Source: Gammaproteobacteria bacterium (GTDB lineage Bacteria; Pseudomonadota; Gammaproteobacteria; Steroidobacterales; Steroidobacteraceae). Taken from it: a stretch of 13,184 bases of DNA. Below are positions 1-8,446 of the stretch, piece after piece; position 1 is the stretch's first letter; the number at the start of each line of letters is the position of its first letter. The notes beneath the pieces were generated by a model. That model worked only from the letters and a program-made list of their open reading frames with translations. It had not been told where the DNA came from and ran no database searches. The translations under genes were made by a program, and so were the position numbers. The stretch is taken from contig JADLDF010000049.1 of assembly GCA_020846815.1 (NCBI GenBank), positions 1 through 13,184 on the forward strand, written 5' to 3'.

Positions 1-395
1 ACGTCGCCTATCCGGCCGTCGACGACGTGCCGGCCAGCATCTCCAGCCGCTGGATCCGCGGCGTGCTGCGCGGCCAGATGCGCTTCCAGGGCGTGGTGTT
101 CGCCGACGACATGTCGATGGCGGGCGCGGCCTCGGTCGGCGGCATAGTCGAGCGGGCCACGCGCGCGCTGGCCGCGGGCTGCGACGTGCTGCCGGTCTGC
201 AACCACCGCCCGAGCGTGCTGGCGTTGCTCGACGGCCTCCAGCACCGCCCGGACCCGGCCTCGGCGCTGCGCCTCGTGCGGCTGCGCGGCAAGGGCCAGC
301 ACACGCGCGCCGAGCTGCTCGCCTCGACGGCGTGGCAGCAGTGCCGCGACGCGCTCGAGCGGTGCATGAAGCCGCCGGCGCTGAGCTTGAGCTGA
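1..395 (+). CDS. nagZ: Beta-N-acetylhexosaminidase NagZ, C-terminal part (5' end outside window)
   Basis: The reading frame is open from the left edge (first full codon at base 3) to the TGA at 393-395, giving about 130 C-terminal residues of a protein usually near 330-350. NagZ is a cytoplasmic glycoside hydrolase family 3 enzyme that removes N-acetylglucosamine from anhydro-muropeptides during peptidoglycan recycling. Visible signatures are the 'PAS-S--WI-GVLR' segment, then 'F-GVVFADDMSMAGA' at about 90-125, which corresponds to the family's SDDLSM motif carrying the catalytic aspartate (codons 105-110). 'GIVERATRALAAGCDVLPVC' follows and is also typical. The leading Ser of SDD is Ala here and Leu is Met, both mild changes. 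The N-terminal barrel and the His/Asp loop lie outside the window. It converges on the efflux operon and appears unrelated to it in function. Confidence 0.93.
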   Translation, partial: VAYPAVDDVPASISSRWIRGVLRGQMRFQGVVFADDMSMAGAASVGGIVERATRALAAGCDVLPVCNHRPSVLALLDGLQHRPDPASALRLVRLRGKGQHTRAELLASTAWQQCRDALERCMKPPALSLS

Positions 396-472
396 GGCAG
401 CTTCGACAAGTGAGTTCCGGCGTGATGTGGGGGTTGAGGTGCTGCTCTGCGGGCAGCGTGATGTTGAAGCCT

Positions 473-506
473 ATCGTCGGCGCCCCGGCCTCGTGGGCGC
501 CACGAT
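473..506. terminator. GC hairpin between convergent genes, candidate bidirectional terminator
   Basis: GGCGCCC (479-485) pairs perfectly with GGGCGCC (495-501) across a 9-base loop. The stem extends outward with ATCGT (473-477) against ACGAT (502-506), leaving one bulged C at 478, so about 12 pairs in all. It lies between the nagZ stop (395) and the stop of the outer membrane factor (523), where transcripts from both strands should end. Neither side has a T-run, so it is not a textbook intrinsic terminator. It may act bidirectionally, protect 3' ends, or need Rho. Confidence 0.5.
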
Positions 507-522
507 TCGCGGACTGAGCGGG

Positions 523-2043
523 TCAGGAGCCATTGCCAACACTCGAAGAGGCCGCCACCGGGCCGCCCCCCAGGGATCGATAGACGGCGATGAACTGCGC
601 CTGCGCCCGGCCCTCGCTCGACACCAGGTCGCGCCGCGCCTGGATATCCGTACGCTGTGCGTCGATGACAGTGAGAAAATCGCTCAGCCCGGCCCGCTCT
701 CGCACCGCGGCGAGTCGATAGACATCGGCGCTGCTCTGCGCTTTGATCGACAGGCGGCGCTGCCGCTGCTGCTCGGCGGCGTAGGCGGTCAGCGCATCGT
801 CGATCTCCTGCCAGGCCCGCAGCACCGTGTGCTGGAAATCGATCGCGGCTTCCTGCTGCCGCAACTCGCGCAGCGTGACGGTCGCGCGCCGCCGACCGCC
901 GTCGAAGATGGGCAAGTCCAGGCTCGGCCCGATGCTCCACAGGCGGGTGCCCCACTCGCCGAACTTTGCCGCTTGGTAGGACTCCAGCCCGGCGCGAGCA
1001 CCCAGCCGGATGCTCGGGTACAACTGTGCCTGTGCCTCCCCGATGGCAGCAGTGGCCTGATGCAGACGTGCCTCCGCGGCGCGAATGTCAGGCCGCCGTG
1101 AAGCCAGCTCCGACGGCAGGCCCAGCGTGTAGTCGGGCAGGACCGGCGCGTTCAGCGCTCGTGTCGCGGCCAGCTCTTCGGACAATTCGCCGGGACGCAG
1201 TCCCAGGAGCAGCCCGATGCGATTCTTGGTCTGGGCCTCCTGCTCCAGCAGTGCCGGCAACTGTGCTTCGAGATTGGTCAGTTCCAGCCGTTGCCGCTCC
1301 AGATCGAGATCGTTGACGAGGCCATGCTTCTGCCGGGAAGCCATCAGGCGAGTTCTTTCGGTCAATGCGTCGATGTCGTCCCGCGTGAGCCGCAGCAGTC
1401 GCTGGTTCGTTCTCAGCGACACATAGGCCCCCGCCAGTTCGCTCGCGATGGCCACCCGCGCCTGGTCGAGCAAGGCTGCGGATGCGGCGACGTCGGCATC
1501 GGCGGCCTCGACGGCCCGGCGCACACGTCCCCATAGATCGATCTCCCAGGACAGATCGAGGCCGGCTTGATGCTGGGTAAACGGTTCGGACAGGGTGCCC
1601 GCAACGGTATCGCGGTTGCCGGGCGAAGTGATGTCCAGCATGCGCGTGCCCACGGCGTACTCGCTCTGACGTTGTCGAGTCGCACCGGCCAGGAGCTTGG
1701 CTTCGGGCGTCTGCTGACTGCTCGTGATATCACGCTGCGTGCGCGACTGCGCGTAATGCAGCGCCGCCGTGCGCAGGTCTGGGTTCTGCGTGAGGGCCTG
1801 CTCCTGCAGCCGGTTCAGGATCGGATCGTTGAAGGCCTCCCACCACCGATCCTGTGGCGAGCCCTGCAGGCCGACACTGCGCGGCAGTTCATGCCCCGCA
1901 CCGGTCCAGCTCGTCCAATCGGCGGGTGCAGGCGTCTGCGGGCGTTGGAAGTCGGGTCCCACCGCCGTGCAGGCGGCCAGCAAGACAGCCAGCGAGCCGG
2001 CAGCCCAGGTCCGTGATGAAGCGGATGGATAGGTTTTGGACAT
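523..2043 (-). CDS. Outer membrane efflux lipoprotein, NodT/TolC family
   Basis: A 506-residue protein of usual family length. It forms the trimeric outer membrane channel and periplasmic tunnel through which an exporter releases its substrate. The N-terminus has a lipoprotein signal with lipobox LAAC (Cys25), followed by the family's VGPDFQRP. Further hallmarks are 'LSWEIDLWGRVRR' (163-175), 'LPSELASRRPDI' (309-320) followed by 'AAIGEAQAQLYPSI' (332-345), 'GPSLDLPIFDGGRRR' (372-386), 'GLSDFLTVIDAQR' (452-464) and the terminal 'AVYRSLGGG' (486-494). These mark the two repeated outer membrane efflux protein halves. The ATG at 2041-2043 has a purine-rich GAGA sequence 6 bases upstream. It is the last gene of the operon, 11 bases after the second permease, so it is probably the dedicated exit duct of that ABC exporter. 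E. coli ybhGFSR has no channel gene of its own, as far as I recall. RND pumps use the same channel family, but no RND gene is present here. Confidence 0.95.
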   Translation of the reverse strand: MSKTYPSASSRTWAAGSLAVLLAACTAVGPDFQRPQTPAPADWTSWTGAGHELPRSVGLQGSPQDRWWEAFNDPILNRLQEQALTQNPDLRTAALHYAQSRTQRDITSSQQTPEAKLLAGATRQRQSEYAVGTRMLDITSPGNRDTVAGTLSEPFTQHQAGLDLSWEIDLWGRVRRAVEAADADVAASAALLDQARVAIASELAGAYVSLRTNQRLLRLTRDDIDALTERTRLMASRQKHGLVNDLDLERQRLELTNLEAQLPALLEQEAQTKNRIGLLLGLRPGELSEELAATRALNAPVLPDYTLGLPSELASRRPDIRAAEARLHQATAAIGEAQAQLYPSIRLGARAGLESYQAAKFGEWGTRLWSIGPSLDLPIFDGGRRRATVTLRELRQQEAAIDFQHTVLRAWQEIDDALTAYAAEQQRQRRLSIKAQSSADVYRLAAVRERAGLSDFLTVIDAQRTDIQARRDLVSSEGRAQAQFIAVYRSLGGGPVAASSSVGNGS

Positions 2044-2054
2044 GGCTTCTCTCG

Positions 2055-3194
2055 CTAGGCCAGTCGATTCCTAAACAGCCACGCCGCGACAGGCAGCGTC
2101 ACCGTCGCGACGGCCACCATGGGCCAGAAGTCGGTGTAGACGTCCCCCCAACCCGCGCCCTCCAGATACACGCGCCTCACCAGATCGATGGCGAAGCGCA
2201 GCGGGTCGGCATAGGTCAACACCTGCAGCACCGGCGGCATGTTGGCGACGGGGGTGATGAGGCCGGACAACAGCATCAGCGGCATGAGCAGCACGAAGGT
2301 GTAGACCATGGCCTGCTGCATGTTGAGCGACAGCGCGGAAACCGACAGCCCGATCCCCACACACGCCGTTGCGAAGAAGGCCAGTCCGGCAAACAGCAGC
2401 AGCGCGGACCCGTTGAAGGGAATGCCGAACCACCACAGCGAGACGGCGAAGATCAGGCTCGCCTGGAACAGGCCGATGGCGATCGAGGGCAAGGCCTTGC
2501 CGACCAGGATCTCCATCGGGCGCAGCGGCGTGACGAGCAACTGGTCGAAGGTGCCCTGCTCGCGTTCCCGGGCAACCGACAGCGACGCGATCAGCAGCGT
2601 CTGGATCATGCTCAGAGCAGCGATCAGCGCCGGAATGATGTTCCAGCGCGATTCCAGGTTCGGGTTGAACCAGGCGCGGGTCTCGATGCCGACGCTGGGA
2701 GTGGATGTCTGCCCCGAGGCGCTCATACGGGCAGCATTGAACTGCGCGATCAGCGTTCCCAGGTGACCGGCGGCCATGTTGGCAGTCGTCGAGTTGCGTC
2801 CGTCGAGGACCAGTTGCAACGGTGCACTGCCGTCCGCGACCAGGCGTGCATCGAAGTCCGGAGCGAAGTGCAGCACCAGCAGCGCCTGACCGTCGTCGAT
2901 GACGTGTGCGATGTCGCTCGCATTGCGCAGGCTCGCGGCATGGATGAAGACGCCGGAGCCATCGAGGCGCGCGATCAGTTCCTTCGAGGCCTCGCCGCGG
3001 CCTTCATCGAGCACGGCATAGGGCACGTGGTTGAGATCGTAGGTCGCCCCGTAGCCGAAGATGAAGGACTGCAGGATCACGGGCACGATCAGGATGACCC
3101 GGTTGGCCGGGTCCTTGAGGATGGCCAGCACCTCCTTGCGGAACAGGAAGGCGATACGGCGCATCGTGGCGGCGAATTCGTTCAGGAAGTTCAT
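2055..3194 (-). CDS. ABC-2 type transporter permease (YbhR-like)
   Basis: A 379-residue inner membrane permease of the ABC-2 export class. After a cytoplasmic N-terminus ('FRKEVLAILKDPANR', 18-32) comes one membrane helix (about 32-50) and a large periplasmic domain (about 55-183). Five further helices follow at about 184-206, 235-256, 262-288, 295-316 and 356-375. Between the second and third helices is the family's cytoplasmic signature 'EREQGTFDQLLVTPLRPMEI' (210-229), then LVGK. The total length and 1+5 helix plan match YbhR/YhhJ-type permeases. It starts 3 bases after the stop of the other permease, and the two most likely form a heterodimeric pore driven by the two-domain ATPase. The ribosome binding site ahead of the ATG is weak, which suggests translational coupling. 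The substrate is unknown. Confidence 0.93.
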   Translation of the reverse strand: MNFLNEFAATMRRIAFLFRKEVLAILKDPANRVILIVPVILQSFIFGYGATYDLNHVPYAVLDEGRGEASKELIARLDGSGVFIHAASLRNASDIAHVIDDGQALLVLHFAPDFDARLVADGSAPLQLVLDGRNSTTANMAAGHLGTLIAQFNAARMSASGQTSTPSVGIETRAWFNPNLESRWNIIPALIAALSMIQTLLIASLSVAREREQGTFDQLLVTPLRPMEILVGKALPSIAIGLFQASLIFAVSLWWFGIPFNGSALLLFAGLAFFATACVGIGLSVSALSLNMQQAMVYTFVLLMPLMLLSGLITPVANMPPVLQVLTYADPLRFAIDLVRRVYLEGAGWGDVYTDFWPMVAVATVTLPVAAWLFRNRLA

Positions 3195-3197
3195 GGC

Positions 3198-4361
3198 TCA
3201 GCGATCCAGGCTCTTGCGCGTGCGCAGCCAGGCGCCGGCGATGAGCACGATCGCCTCGATGCCCAGGATGGTCCAGTTGCGCAGGATCAATGAGAAGTTG
3301 TCGCCGGCCAGGAAGCTCATTCGGGTCAACTCGACGAAGTAGGTGGCGGGCAGGATCGACGCGATGCCCCGGATGACGGTGGGCACGTTGTTCAGGTCGA
3401 ACAGGAAACCCGAAAGCATCAGCGCGGGCAGGAAGGTGGCGATGACCGCCACCTGACTCGCCAGGAACTGATTGCGCGTGAGCGCGGAAATGAGCAGGCC
3501 CAGGTTGAGCGCGACGATCAGGTAGAGCATCGAGCTCGCCAGCAGCACCCACAGCGAGCCGTTCAGCGGCACCTCGAACAGGCCGCGCGCAGCGACGATA
3601 CACAACAGCAGGCCGAGCAGGCCCACGCAGAAATAGGGAATGATCTTGGCCAGCAGGATTTCCAGCGAGCGCACGGGGGTCACGAACAACGCCTCCAGCG
3701 TGCCGCGTTCCCACTCGCGCGCGACGACCATGGAGGTCAGGAAGCTGCCGACCAGGGTCATGATGAGCACGATGAGGCCGGGCACCAGATACCAGGTGCT
3801 GGAGTTGGCGGCGTTGAACCACATTCGATCGACGACCTGCACGCCCGGCGCCGGCACGATGCGGCCCGCCCGATCGGCCTGATGCTCGCTCCAGCGTATG
3901 ATGGCCGAGGACACGTAGGCGCGCAGGCTGGCGGCCATCGTCGCGTCGGTTCCATGCAGCAGCAGTTGGACCTTGGCCTCGCCCTGGGCGAGGCGGCGCG
4001 AGAAATCGACGGGAACGCGAACGATGGCATCCACGCGGCGGGCACGCATCAAGCCTTCCGCTTCAACCATCGTCGTGACATAGGTCGGACGGAGGTAGTC
4101 CGAGCCGCTCAGACCGGCGATCACGTCGCGGGCGGTGGGCGAGCCGTCTTCGATCACGATGGCCAGCGGCGCATGGCGGATGTCGAGCGACAAGCCATAG
4201 CCGAACAGCAGGATCAGCAGGATCGGCAGGAACACGCTGATGGCGAGGTTGCTGCGGTCGCGCAGCAGCTGGTGGAATTCCTTGACCGTCAGGGCCCGCA
4301 GGCGGCGCCAGAAGCCGCCGGAGAACGTGGGCGCGGTGCGCATGTCGGTGTTCGCCATCAC
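3198..4361 (-). CDS. ABC-2 type transporter permease (YbhS-like)
   Basis: A 387-residue inner membrane permease, partner of the downstream one. It has a cytoplasmic start ('LTVKEFHQLLRDRSN'), a first helix (about 39-58), a periplasmic domain (about 60-190) and five more helices. Its signature loop is 'EWERGTLEALFVTPVRSLEI', followed by LLAKIIPYF, as in YbhS. The longest reading uses GTG at 4361, overlapping the ATPase stop by 4 bases. An ATG directly after it (4358-4356) overlaps the same TGA by one base. A GAGGA on the minus strand about 9-11 bases upstream, inside the ATPase gene, can serve either start, so the true protein may be one residue shorter. The overlap implies coupled, roughly stoichiometric synthesis with the ATPase. 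Confidence 0.93.
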   Translation of the reverse strand: MMANTDMRTAPTFSGGFWRRLRALTVKEFHQLLRDRSNLAISVFLPILLILLFGYGLSLDIRHAPLAIVIEDGSPTARDVIAGLSGSDYLRPTYVTTMVEAEGLMRARRVDAIVRVPVDFSRRLAQGEAKVQLLLHGTDATMAASLRAYVSSAIIRWSEHQADRAGRIVPAPGVQVVDRMWFNAANSSTWYLVPGLIVLIMTLVGSFLTSMVVAREWERGTLEALFVTPVRSLEILLAKIIPYFCVGLLGLLLCIVAARGLFEVPLNGSLWVLLASSMLYLIVALNLGLLISALTRNQFLASQVAVIATFLPALMLSGFLFDLNNVPTVIRGIASILPATYFVELTRMSFLAGDNFSLILRNWTILGIEAIVLIAGAWLRTRKSLDR

Positions 4362-6127
4362 GCTGTCGATTCCTCGGCGGCCAGCCCGTGGGCGCGCGCC
4401 TGCTCGACGATGCCCATGAAGGCGGCGTTCATATCGGCGGTGCCCGGAGCCTCGGCACGTACTTCGTTCGGAGTGCCGAGGGCCAGCAGGCGCCCCGCGT
4501 CCTGGATCGCGATGCGATCGCAGTATTCGGCTTCTTCCATGAAGTGCGTGGTGACGACCACGGTCGTTCCCGCGGCCGCCAGCGCCGTGATGCGCCGCCA
4601 GAATGCGCGCCGGGCGAGCGGGTCGATGCCGCTGGTCGGCTCATCCAGGAACAGGATGTCCGGTTGGTGCAGCAGCGCGGCCGCCATGGCGAGCCGCTGC
4701 TTGAACCCGCCGGGCAGCCCGCCGCTGCGGCCATCCCTATGCGTCTGGAGATCGAACTCGTCCAGCGCCTGCTCGACACGCTGGCGCAGCGCGGCACCGC
4801 GCAACCCGTAGGCACCGCCGAAGAACGTGAGGTTCTCGACGGCAGACAGATTGCCGTAGAGCGCGAATTTCTGCGACACGTAGCCCACGCGTCCGCGCGC
4901 AGCGGCGCGGGCGGTACGCAGGTTGTAGCCGGCCACTTCCAGGAATCCGCTCGTCGGCGGCAGCAGGCCGCACAGCATCCTGAACATCGTGGTCTTGCCC
5001 GCGCCGTTGGGGCCGAGCAAGCCGAAGATTTCGCCGCGCCGCACCTGGAACGAGACGTGGGCGACCGCCACGAAATCGCCGAAGCGCCGGACCAGGTCAC
5101 GGACTTCGATGAGCACCGGCCGATCGTCGTCGCGTGACACTCCGATCGCTGTCGGGACGCTCACCGTGGAGGTCTGCGGAGCCGACCGGGTACGCAACAA
5201 GGTCATCACGCCATCCTCGAGGCGCGCTGGTACGGCCTCGCAAGGTGCGTCCTCCAGCAGCGCGGCGATGGCGCCGTCGTCGGCGTCCTGCGACCGAATG
5301 AATCGCACCGCGCCGCCCGCGGGAATGGCATCGACAACCTCGGCGGAGGCGTCGATCAGCTTCGCCTGCAGCGTGCGCGCCAATACACCCGGAGCGGGAT
5401 GGGCGATGAAGCAGCGATCACGCGCCGGCTCACTCAAAGCCGCGGGCGTTCCCTCGGTCAGCACCTTGCCGTCATTCATCACGACGACGTGCTCGCAGCT
5501 TTCGGCTTCATCCATATAAGCCGTGCTGACGATGACCGAGAGGTGCTCTTCGTCGACGAGCTGATGCACGATGCGCCACAGCTCCCGGCGCGACAGCGGA
5601 TCGACGCCCACCGTCGGCTCGTCCAGCAGGAGCATGTCGGGCGAGCGCACGAGGGTGCATGCCAGCCCCAGCTTCTGCTTCATGCCCCCCGATAACTTGC
5701 CTGCAGGGCGATGCGTGAAGCCGGCCAGGTCGGTCATGGACAGCATGCGATCGAAGCGCTCACAGCGCACGGCCGGGGGCACGCCGTGCAGATCGGCGTA
5801 GAGGTTCAGGTTCTCCTGAACGCTCAGGTCGTCGTACAGACCGAAGCGCTGCGGCATGTAGCTGATGCGGTCCTGCACGGCCTGCGGATGGCGCTTCACG
5901 TCGATGCCGAGCACGAAGAGATCGCCCGCATCGGGCGTCATCAGGCCGGCCATCATGCGCAGCAGTGTGGTCTTGCCCGCCCCGTCGGGGCCGACCAGGG
6001 CCGTGAGCCGACCGTAGGGAATGCCCAGGCTGATGCCGTCCACGGCCGGGCCGCGCGTTCCCTCCTTGAAGGACTTCGTGAGCGCTGCCGCCTCGATGCA
6101 AAGCCCGCTCGTGGGCATGGCGCTCAT
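4358..6127 (-). CDS. ABC exporter ATPase with two fused nucleotide-binding domains (YbhF-like)
   Basis: A 589-residue cytoplasmic ATPase made of two ABC domains in one chain, the usual size for the YbhF class. Domain 1 has Walker A GPDGAGKTT (46-54), signature LSGGMKQ (145-151) and Walker B MLLLDEPT (165-172). Domain 2 has Walker A GPNGAGKTT (372-380), signature-position LPGGFKQ (471-477), Walker B ILFLDEPTSG (491-500) and H-loop His528. A linker of about 95 residues (240-335) resembles the small accessory subdomain often found after such domains. Two departures from consensus stand out. Domain 1 has 'STAYMDEAE' where the H-loop histidine should be (Ala203), and domain 2 has Pro in place of the signature Ser. 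From memory both are common in this family, so they suggest one strong and one weak ATP site and not gene decay. The gene starts 1 base after the adaptor's stop. Confidence 0.95.
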   Translation of the reverse strand: MSAMPTSGLCIEAAALTKSFKEGTRGPAVDGISLGIPYGRLTALVGPDGAGKTTLLRMMAGLMTPDAGDLFVLGIDVKRHPQAVQDRISYMPQRFGLYDDLSVQENLNLYADLHGVPPAVRCERFDRMLSMTDLAGFTHRPAGKLSGGMKQKLGLACTLVRSPDMLLLDEPTVGVDPLSRRELWRIVHQLVDEEHLSVIVSTAYMDEAESCEHVVVMNDGKVLTEGTPAALSEPARDRCFIAHPAPGVLARTLQAKLIDASAEVVDAIPAGGAVRFIRSQDADDGAIAALLEDAPCEAVPARLEDGVMTLLRTRSAPQTSTVSVPTAIGVSRDDDRPVLIEVRDLVRRFGDFVAVAHVSFQVRRGEIFGLLGPNGAGKTTMFRMLCGLLPPTSGFLEVAGYNLRTARAAARGRVGYVSQKFALYGNLSAVENLTFFGGAYGLRGAALRQRVEQALDEFDLQTHRDGRSGGLPGGFKQRLAMAAALLHQPDILFLDEPTSGIDPLARRAFWRRITALAAAGTTVVVTTHFMEEAEYCDRIAIQDAGRLLALGTPNEVRAEAPGTADMNAAFMGIVEQARAHGLAAEESTA

Positions 6128-6128
6128 C

Positions 6129-7139
6129 TCAGCGCCTGGCCGTTCCCGCCTGGAGGCGGACCGTGGCCGGCATGCCCAGACGTAGCCGATCCTGCGGATC
6201 GTCCACCACGACGCGGATCTCGTAGACCAGACTGGTCCGCAGCTCCGGAGTCTGGACCGACTTGGGCGTGAACTCTGCGACGGAGGAGATGTAGCCGACC
6301 TGCCCGGTCAGCGTCTGGCCCGGCAGACCATCGACGCTGACCTGTGCCGACATGCCGGGACGAACCTGTGCGAGTTGCACTTCGTTGACGTAGGCGCGAA
6401 CCCACTTGGGCTGCACAAGCGCCAGCGCATAGACTGCCTTCTGGGGCGAGGCCATGTCTCCGGGCTCCGCCAGTCGCGAGCGCACGACGGCATCGCTGGG
6501 GGCCTTGAGCTCGGCCAGCGAGAGGCGATGCTCCAGCAGGGCCAGCGCATCGCGCGCGGCTTGCAACTGGGCCGCGGCTTGATCGATGTCTTCTGTGCGA
6601 GGCCCAAGCTTCGCGAGACGCAGAGCCTGGGTCTGATCCTCGAGCCGGGCGCGTGCCGCCTTGAGCTGTGCCGCCATGCGGTCCTGCTCCTGGCGGCTGA
6701 CGGCGCGGCCTTGTGTCTCGTCTGCCGCGCCCTGGACCCGCGTGAACTCCTGCTCGGCCAGTTGCAGATCGGCCTGGGCCGCATCGACGCGTGCCTGCGC
6801 TTGCAGCACTTCTTCGGGACGAGAGCCATGGCGCAGGCGCAGCAGTGCTTGTTCCGAGACCGAAATTTGCGTGCGGGCTTGAGCGGCCTGGAGTTCGAGC
6901 GTGCGCGTATCGAGGGTCGCCAGGACCTGGCCGGCCTTGACCTTGGTGCCTTCGTCGACCGCCATCGTGTCGATGCGTTCACTGTCCTGGAAGGCGAGGG
7001 AGACCTGCCGGATATCCACGTTGCCGTACAAGGTCAATGAGTCCTGCTCGGGCGATGTCGCGCGCTCGTGCCGCAGCCACCCGCCCAGCGCCGCGAACAG
7101 CAGGACGCCCAGTGCGCCGACGGCCATCTTCTTGTTCAT
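6129..7139 (-). CDS. HlyD-family periplasmic adaptor (YbhG-like membrane fusion protein)
   Basis: A 336-residue membrane fusion protein that should bridge the permeases to the outer membrane channel. A single N-terminal hydrophobic segment (about 6-22) acts as signal anchor. 'LYGNVDIRQVSLAF' (37-50) opens the barrel/lipoyl part. The two lipoyl halves lie at about 52-80 and 207-235, flanking an Ala/Gln/Arg/Glu-rich coiled-coil hairpin of about 125 residues (82-205) that should dock on a TolC-type tip. The C-terminal beta-barrel carries 'ISSVAEFTPKSVQTPELRTS' (284-303), continuing LVYEIRV, a hallmark of the YbhG/YhiI type. Its ATG overlaps the kinase stop as ATGA. No second membrane helix or signal cleavage site is evident. 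Confidence 0.94.
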   Translation of the reverse strand: MNKKMAVGALGVLLFAALGGWLRHERATSPEQDSLTLYGNVDIRQVSLAFQDSERIDTMAVDEGTKVKAGQVLATLDTRTLELQAAQARTQISVSEQALLRLRHGSRPEEVLQAQARVDAAQADLQLAEQEFTRVQGAADETQGRAVSRQEQDRMAAQLKAARARLEDQTQALRLAKLGPRTEDIDQAAAQLQAARDALALLEHRLSLAELKAPSDAVVRSRLAEPGDMASPQKAVYALALVQPKWVRAYVNEVQLAQVRPGMSAQVSVDGLPGQTLTGQVGYISSVAEFTPKSVQTPELRTSLVYEIRVVVDDPQDRLRLGMPATVRLQAGTARR

Positions 7140-8443
7140 CGCTCGACCTCCGGACTGCGCGAGGTGAGCGCCTCAGCCGCCAAATCGTCCCGGCCCCGCT
7201 CGGCGGGAAAGGCGACCACGAAACGCGCGCCGCCTTCGGGCGGCGCCTGATACCTCACCGTCGCGCCGTGTCGTGCGGCGATCTGCTGCACGAGGGCGAG
7301 ACCGAGTCCCCAGCCGCCTGCATGCTCGCTGCGGCCCCTGGGCCGATAGAAGGGCTCGAACACCCGCTCGCGCTCGCCCTCGGGAATGCCCGGCCCATGA
7401 TCGGTCACAGCCAGTTCGACCGTGCCGTCGCTTCGATGCACCTCGACCGAAACGGGCGAAGCGCCGTGGCGCAGGGCGTTCTGGATGAGGTTGCGCAGCA
7501 GCCGCGCAACGAGACGAGGGTTGCCGACGATCGTCACCGCCTCTCCCGTGACGGCCACCTGATGCCGGGCGGCCTCCTCGGCGGCCAGCGCCAGCAGGTC
7601 GAGGCTTTCCCTGGCACCGTCCTCCCCGACATGGTTCAGCCGGCTCGCCAGCATGATCTCCTCGACCAGCTCGTCCAGCTCGACGAGATTGCGCGCGATC
7701 TCCTGCTCGCGTTCCTCCGTCGGCTCGCGCCCGAAAAGATCGATCGCCATCCGGAGCCGAGCGAGTGGAGAACGCAGTTCGTGGCTCGCATTGGCGAGCA
7801 GGGAGCGATGCGCGGTGACGAGCTTCTCGACCTCGCCGGCAGCCGCGTTGAAGCTCCGGGCGACGGCAGCGACCTCGTCGCTTCCCTCGACCGGCACGCG
7901 ATGCGTCAGCTGTCCTTCTCCCCAGGTCTCGACACCATGGCGCAGCCGCTCCAGCCTGCCCGTGAGATGTCGTACGACCGGCCACGCCACGAGCGCGGTG
8001 ACCCCTGTCACCAGAGCGAGCAGCACGAGCGGATACCCTGCTGACGGCCGGAAGGGAAGCGAGAGGCGGGCTGCGAGCACACGATCACCCGGAAGCGCAA
8101 CGACGAGCCGGGTCCGATTTCCCTCGCGCCGCAGTCCGTGCGCCTTGAAAGGCGGCGTGAACACGACCGGCGCCCCGACCGAGTGGATCGGCACGCCCTC
8201 GGCCGTAAACACCGTGATGTCGGCATCGAAAGCCGCGCCGAGTCGGCTCAGCACGATCTGCGTTTCCGTTGCGCCCGCATCGGCCGGCAGCAATGCGGCA
8301 AGGATTTCGTCGCGCCGTGCAGCGAACCCGCTCTGCTCGCCATCCAGCGACCGCACGACCGCGGCGCCCGCAAGCGCCAGCGCGAACAGGCTGGCGAGCA
8401 GCGTCAGGTAGATTTTCGCAAACAAGCTGCCGCGCAGGCTCAT
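7136..8443 (-). CDS. Two-component sensor histidine kinase (CpxA/BaeS-like architecture)
   Basis: A 435-residue inner membrane kinase. The order is a first helix (about 11-31), a periplasmic sensor region of roughly 105 residues (32-136), a second helix (about 137-157), a HAMP linker (about 155-207), a dimerisation/phosphoacceptor domain with 'NASHELRSPLARLR' (218-231; phosphoacceptor His221), and an ATP-binding domain. The ATP-binding domain shows N-box NLIQNALRHG (318-327), G1 box DHGPGIP (348-354), F-box FEPFYRP (362-368) and G2 box GWGLGLALV (377-385). All catalytic boxes look intact. It starts 3 bases after the regulator's stop, with GAGGG about 10 bases upstream of the ATG, and should phosphorylate that regulator. 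The periplasmic sensor region shows no motif I recognise, so the signal is unknown. Given its neighbours, envelope stress, a metal or an exported toxic compound are the likely candidates. Confidence 0.95.
   Translation of the reverse strand: MSLRGSLFAKIYLTLLASLFALALAGAAVVRSLDGEQSGFAARRDEILAALLPADAGATETQIVLSRLGAAFDADITVFTAEGVPIHSVGAPVVFTPPFKAHGLRREGNRTRLVVALPGDRVLAARLSLPFRPSAGYPLVLLALVTGVTALVAWPVVRHLTGRLERLRHGVETWGEGQLTHRVPVEGSDEVAAVARSFNAAAGEVEKLVTAHRSLLANASHELRSPLARLRMAIDLFGREPTEEREQEIARNLVELDELVEEIMLASRLNHVGEDGARESLDLLALAAEEAARHQVAVTGEAVTIVGNPRLVARLLRNLIQNALRHGASPVSVEVHRSDGTVELAVTDHGPGIPEGERERVFEPFYRPRGRSEHAGGWGLGLALVQQIAARHGATVRYQAPPEGGARFVVAFPAERGRDDLAAEALTSRSPEVER
7147..7151 (-). promoter_or_regulatory. 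Strong Shine-Dalgarno for the adaptor gene inside the kinase gene
   Basis: On the minus strand GGAGG (7151-7147) lies 7 bases ahead of the adaptor ATG (7139) and inside the last codons of the histidine kinase. It is the best ribosome binding site among the transporter genes. It could let the exporter part be translated more strongly than the sensor part from the same mRNA. Confidence 0.6.
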
Positions 8444-8446
8444 CGT

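Noticed and set aside
1854..3293. Long plus-strand open frame (479 codons) opposite the outer membrane factor and the second permease
   Set aside because: Composition is dominated by Arg, Gln, Gly and His with no domain signature. It lies antisense to two genes with clear family motifs, as expected from the high GC content.
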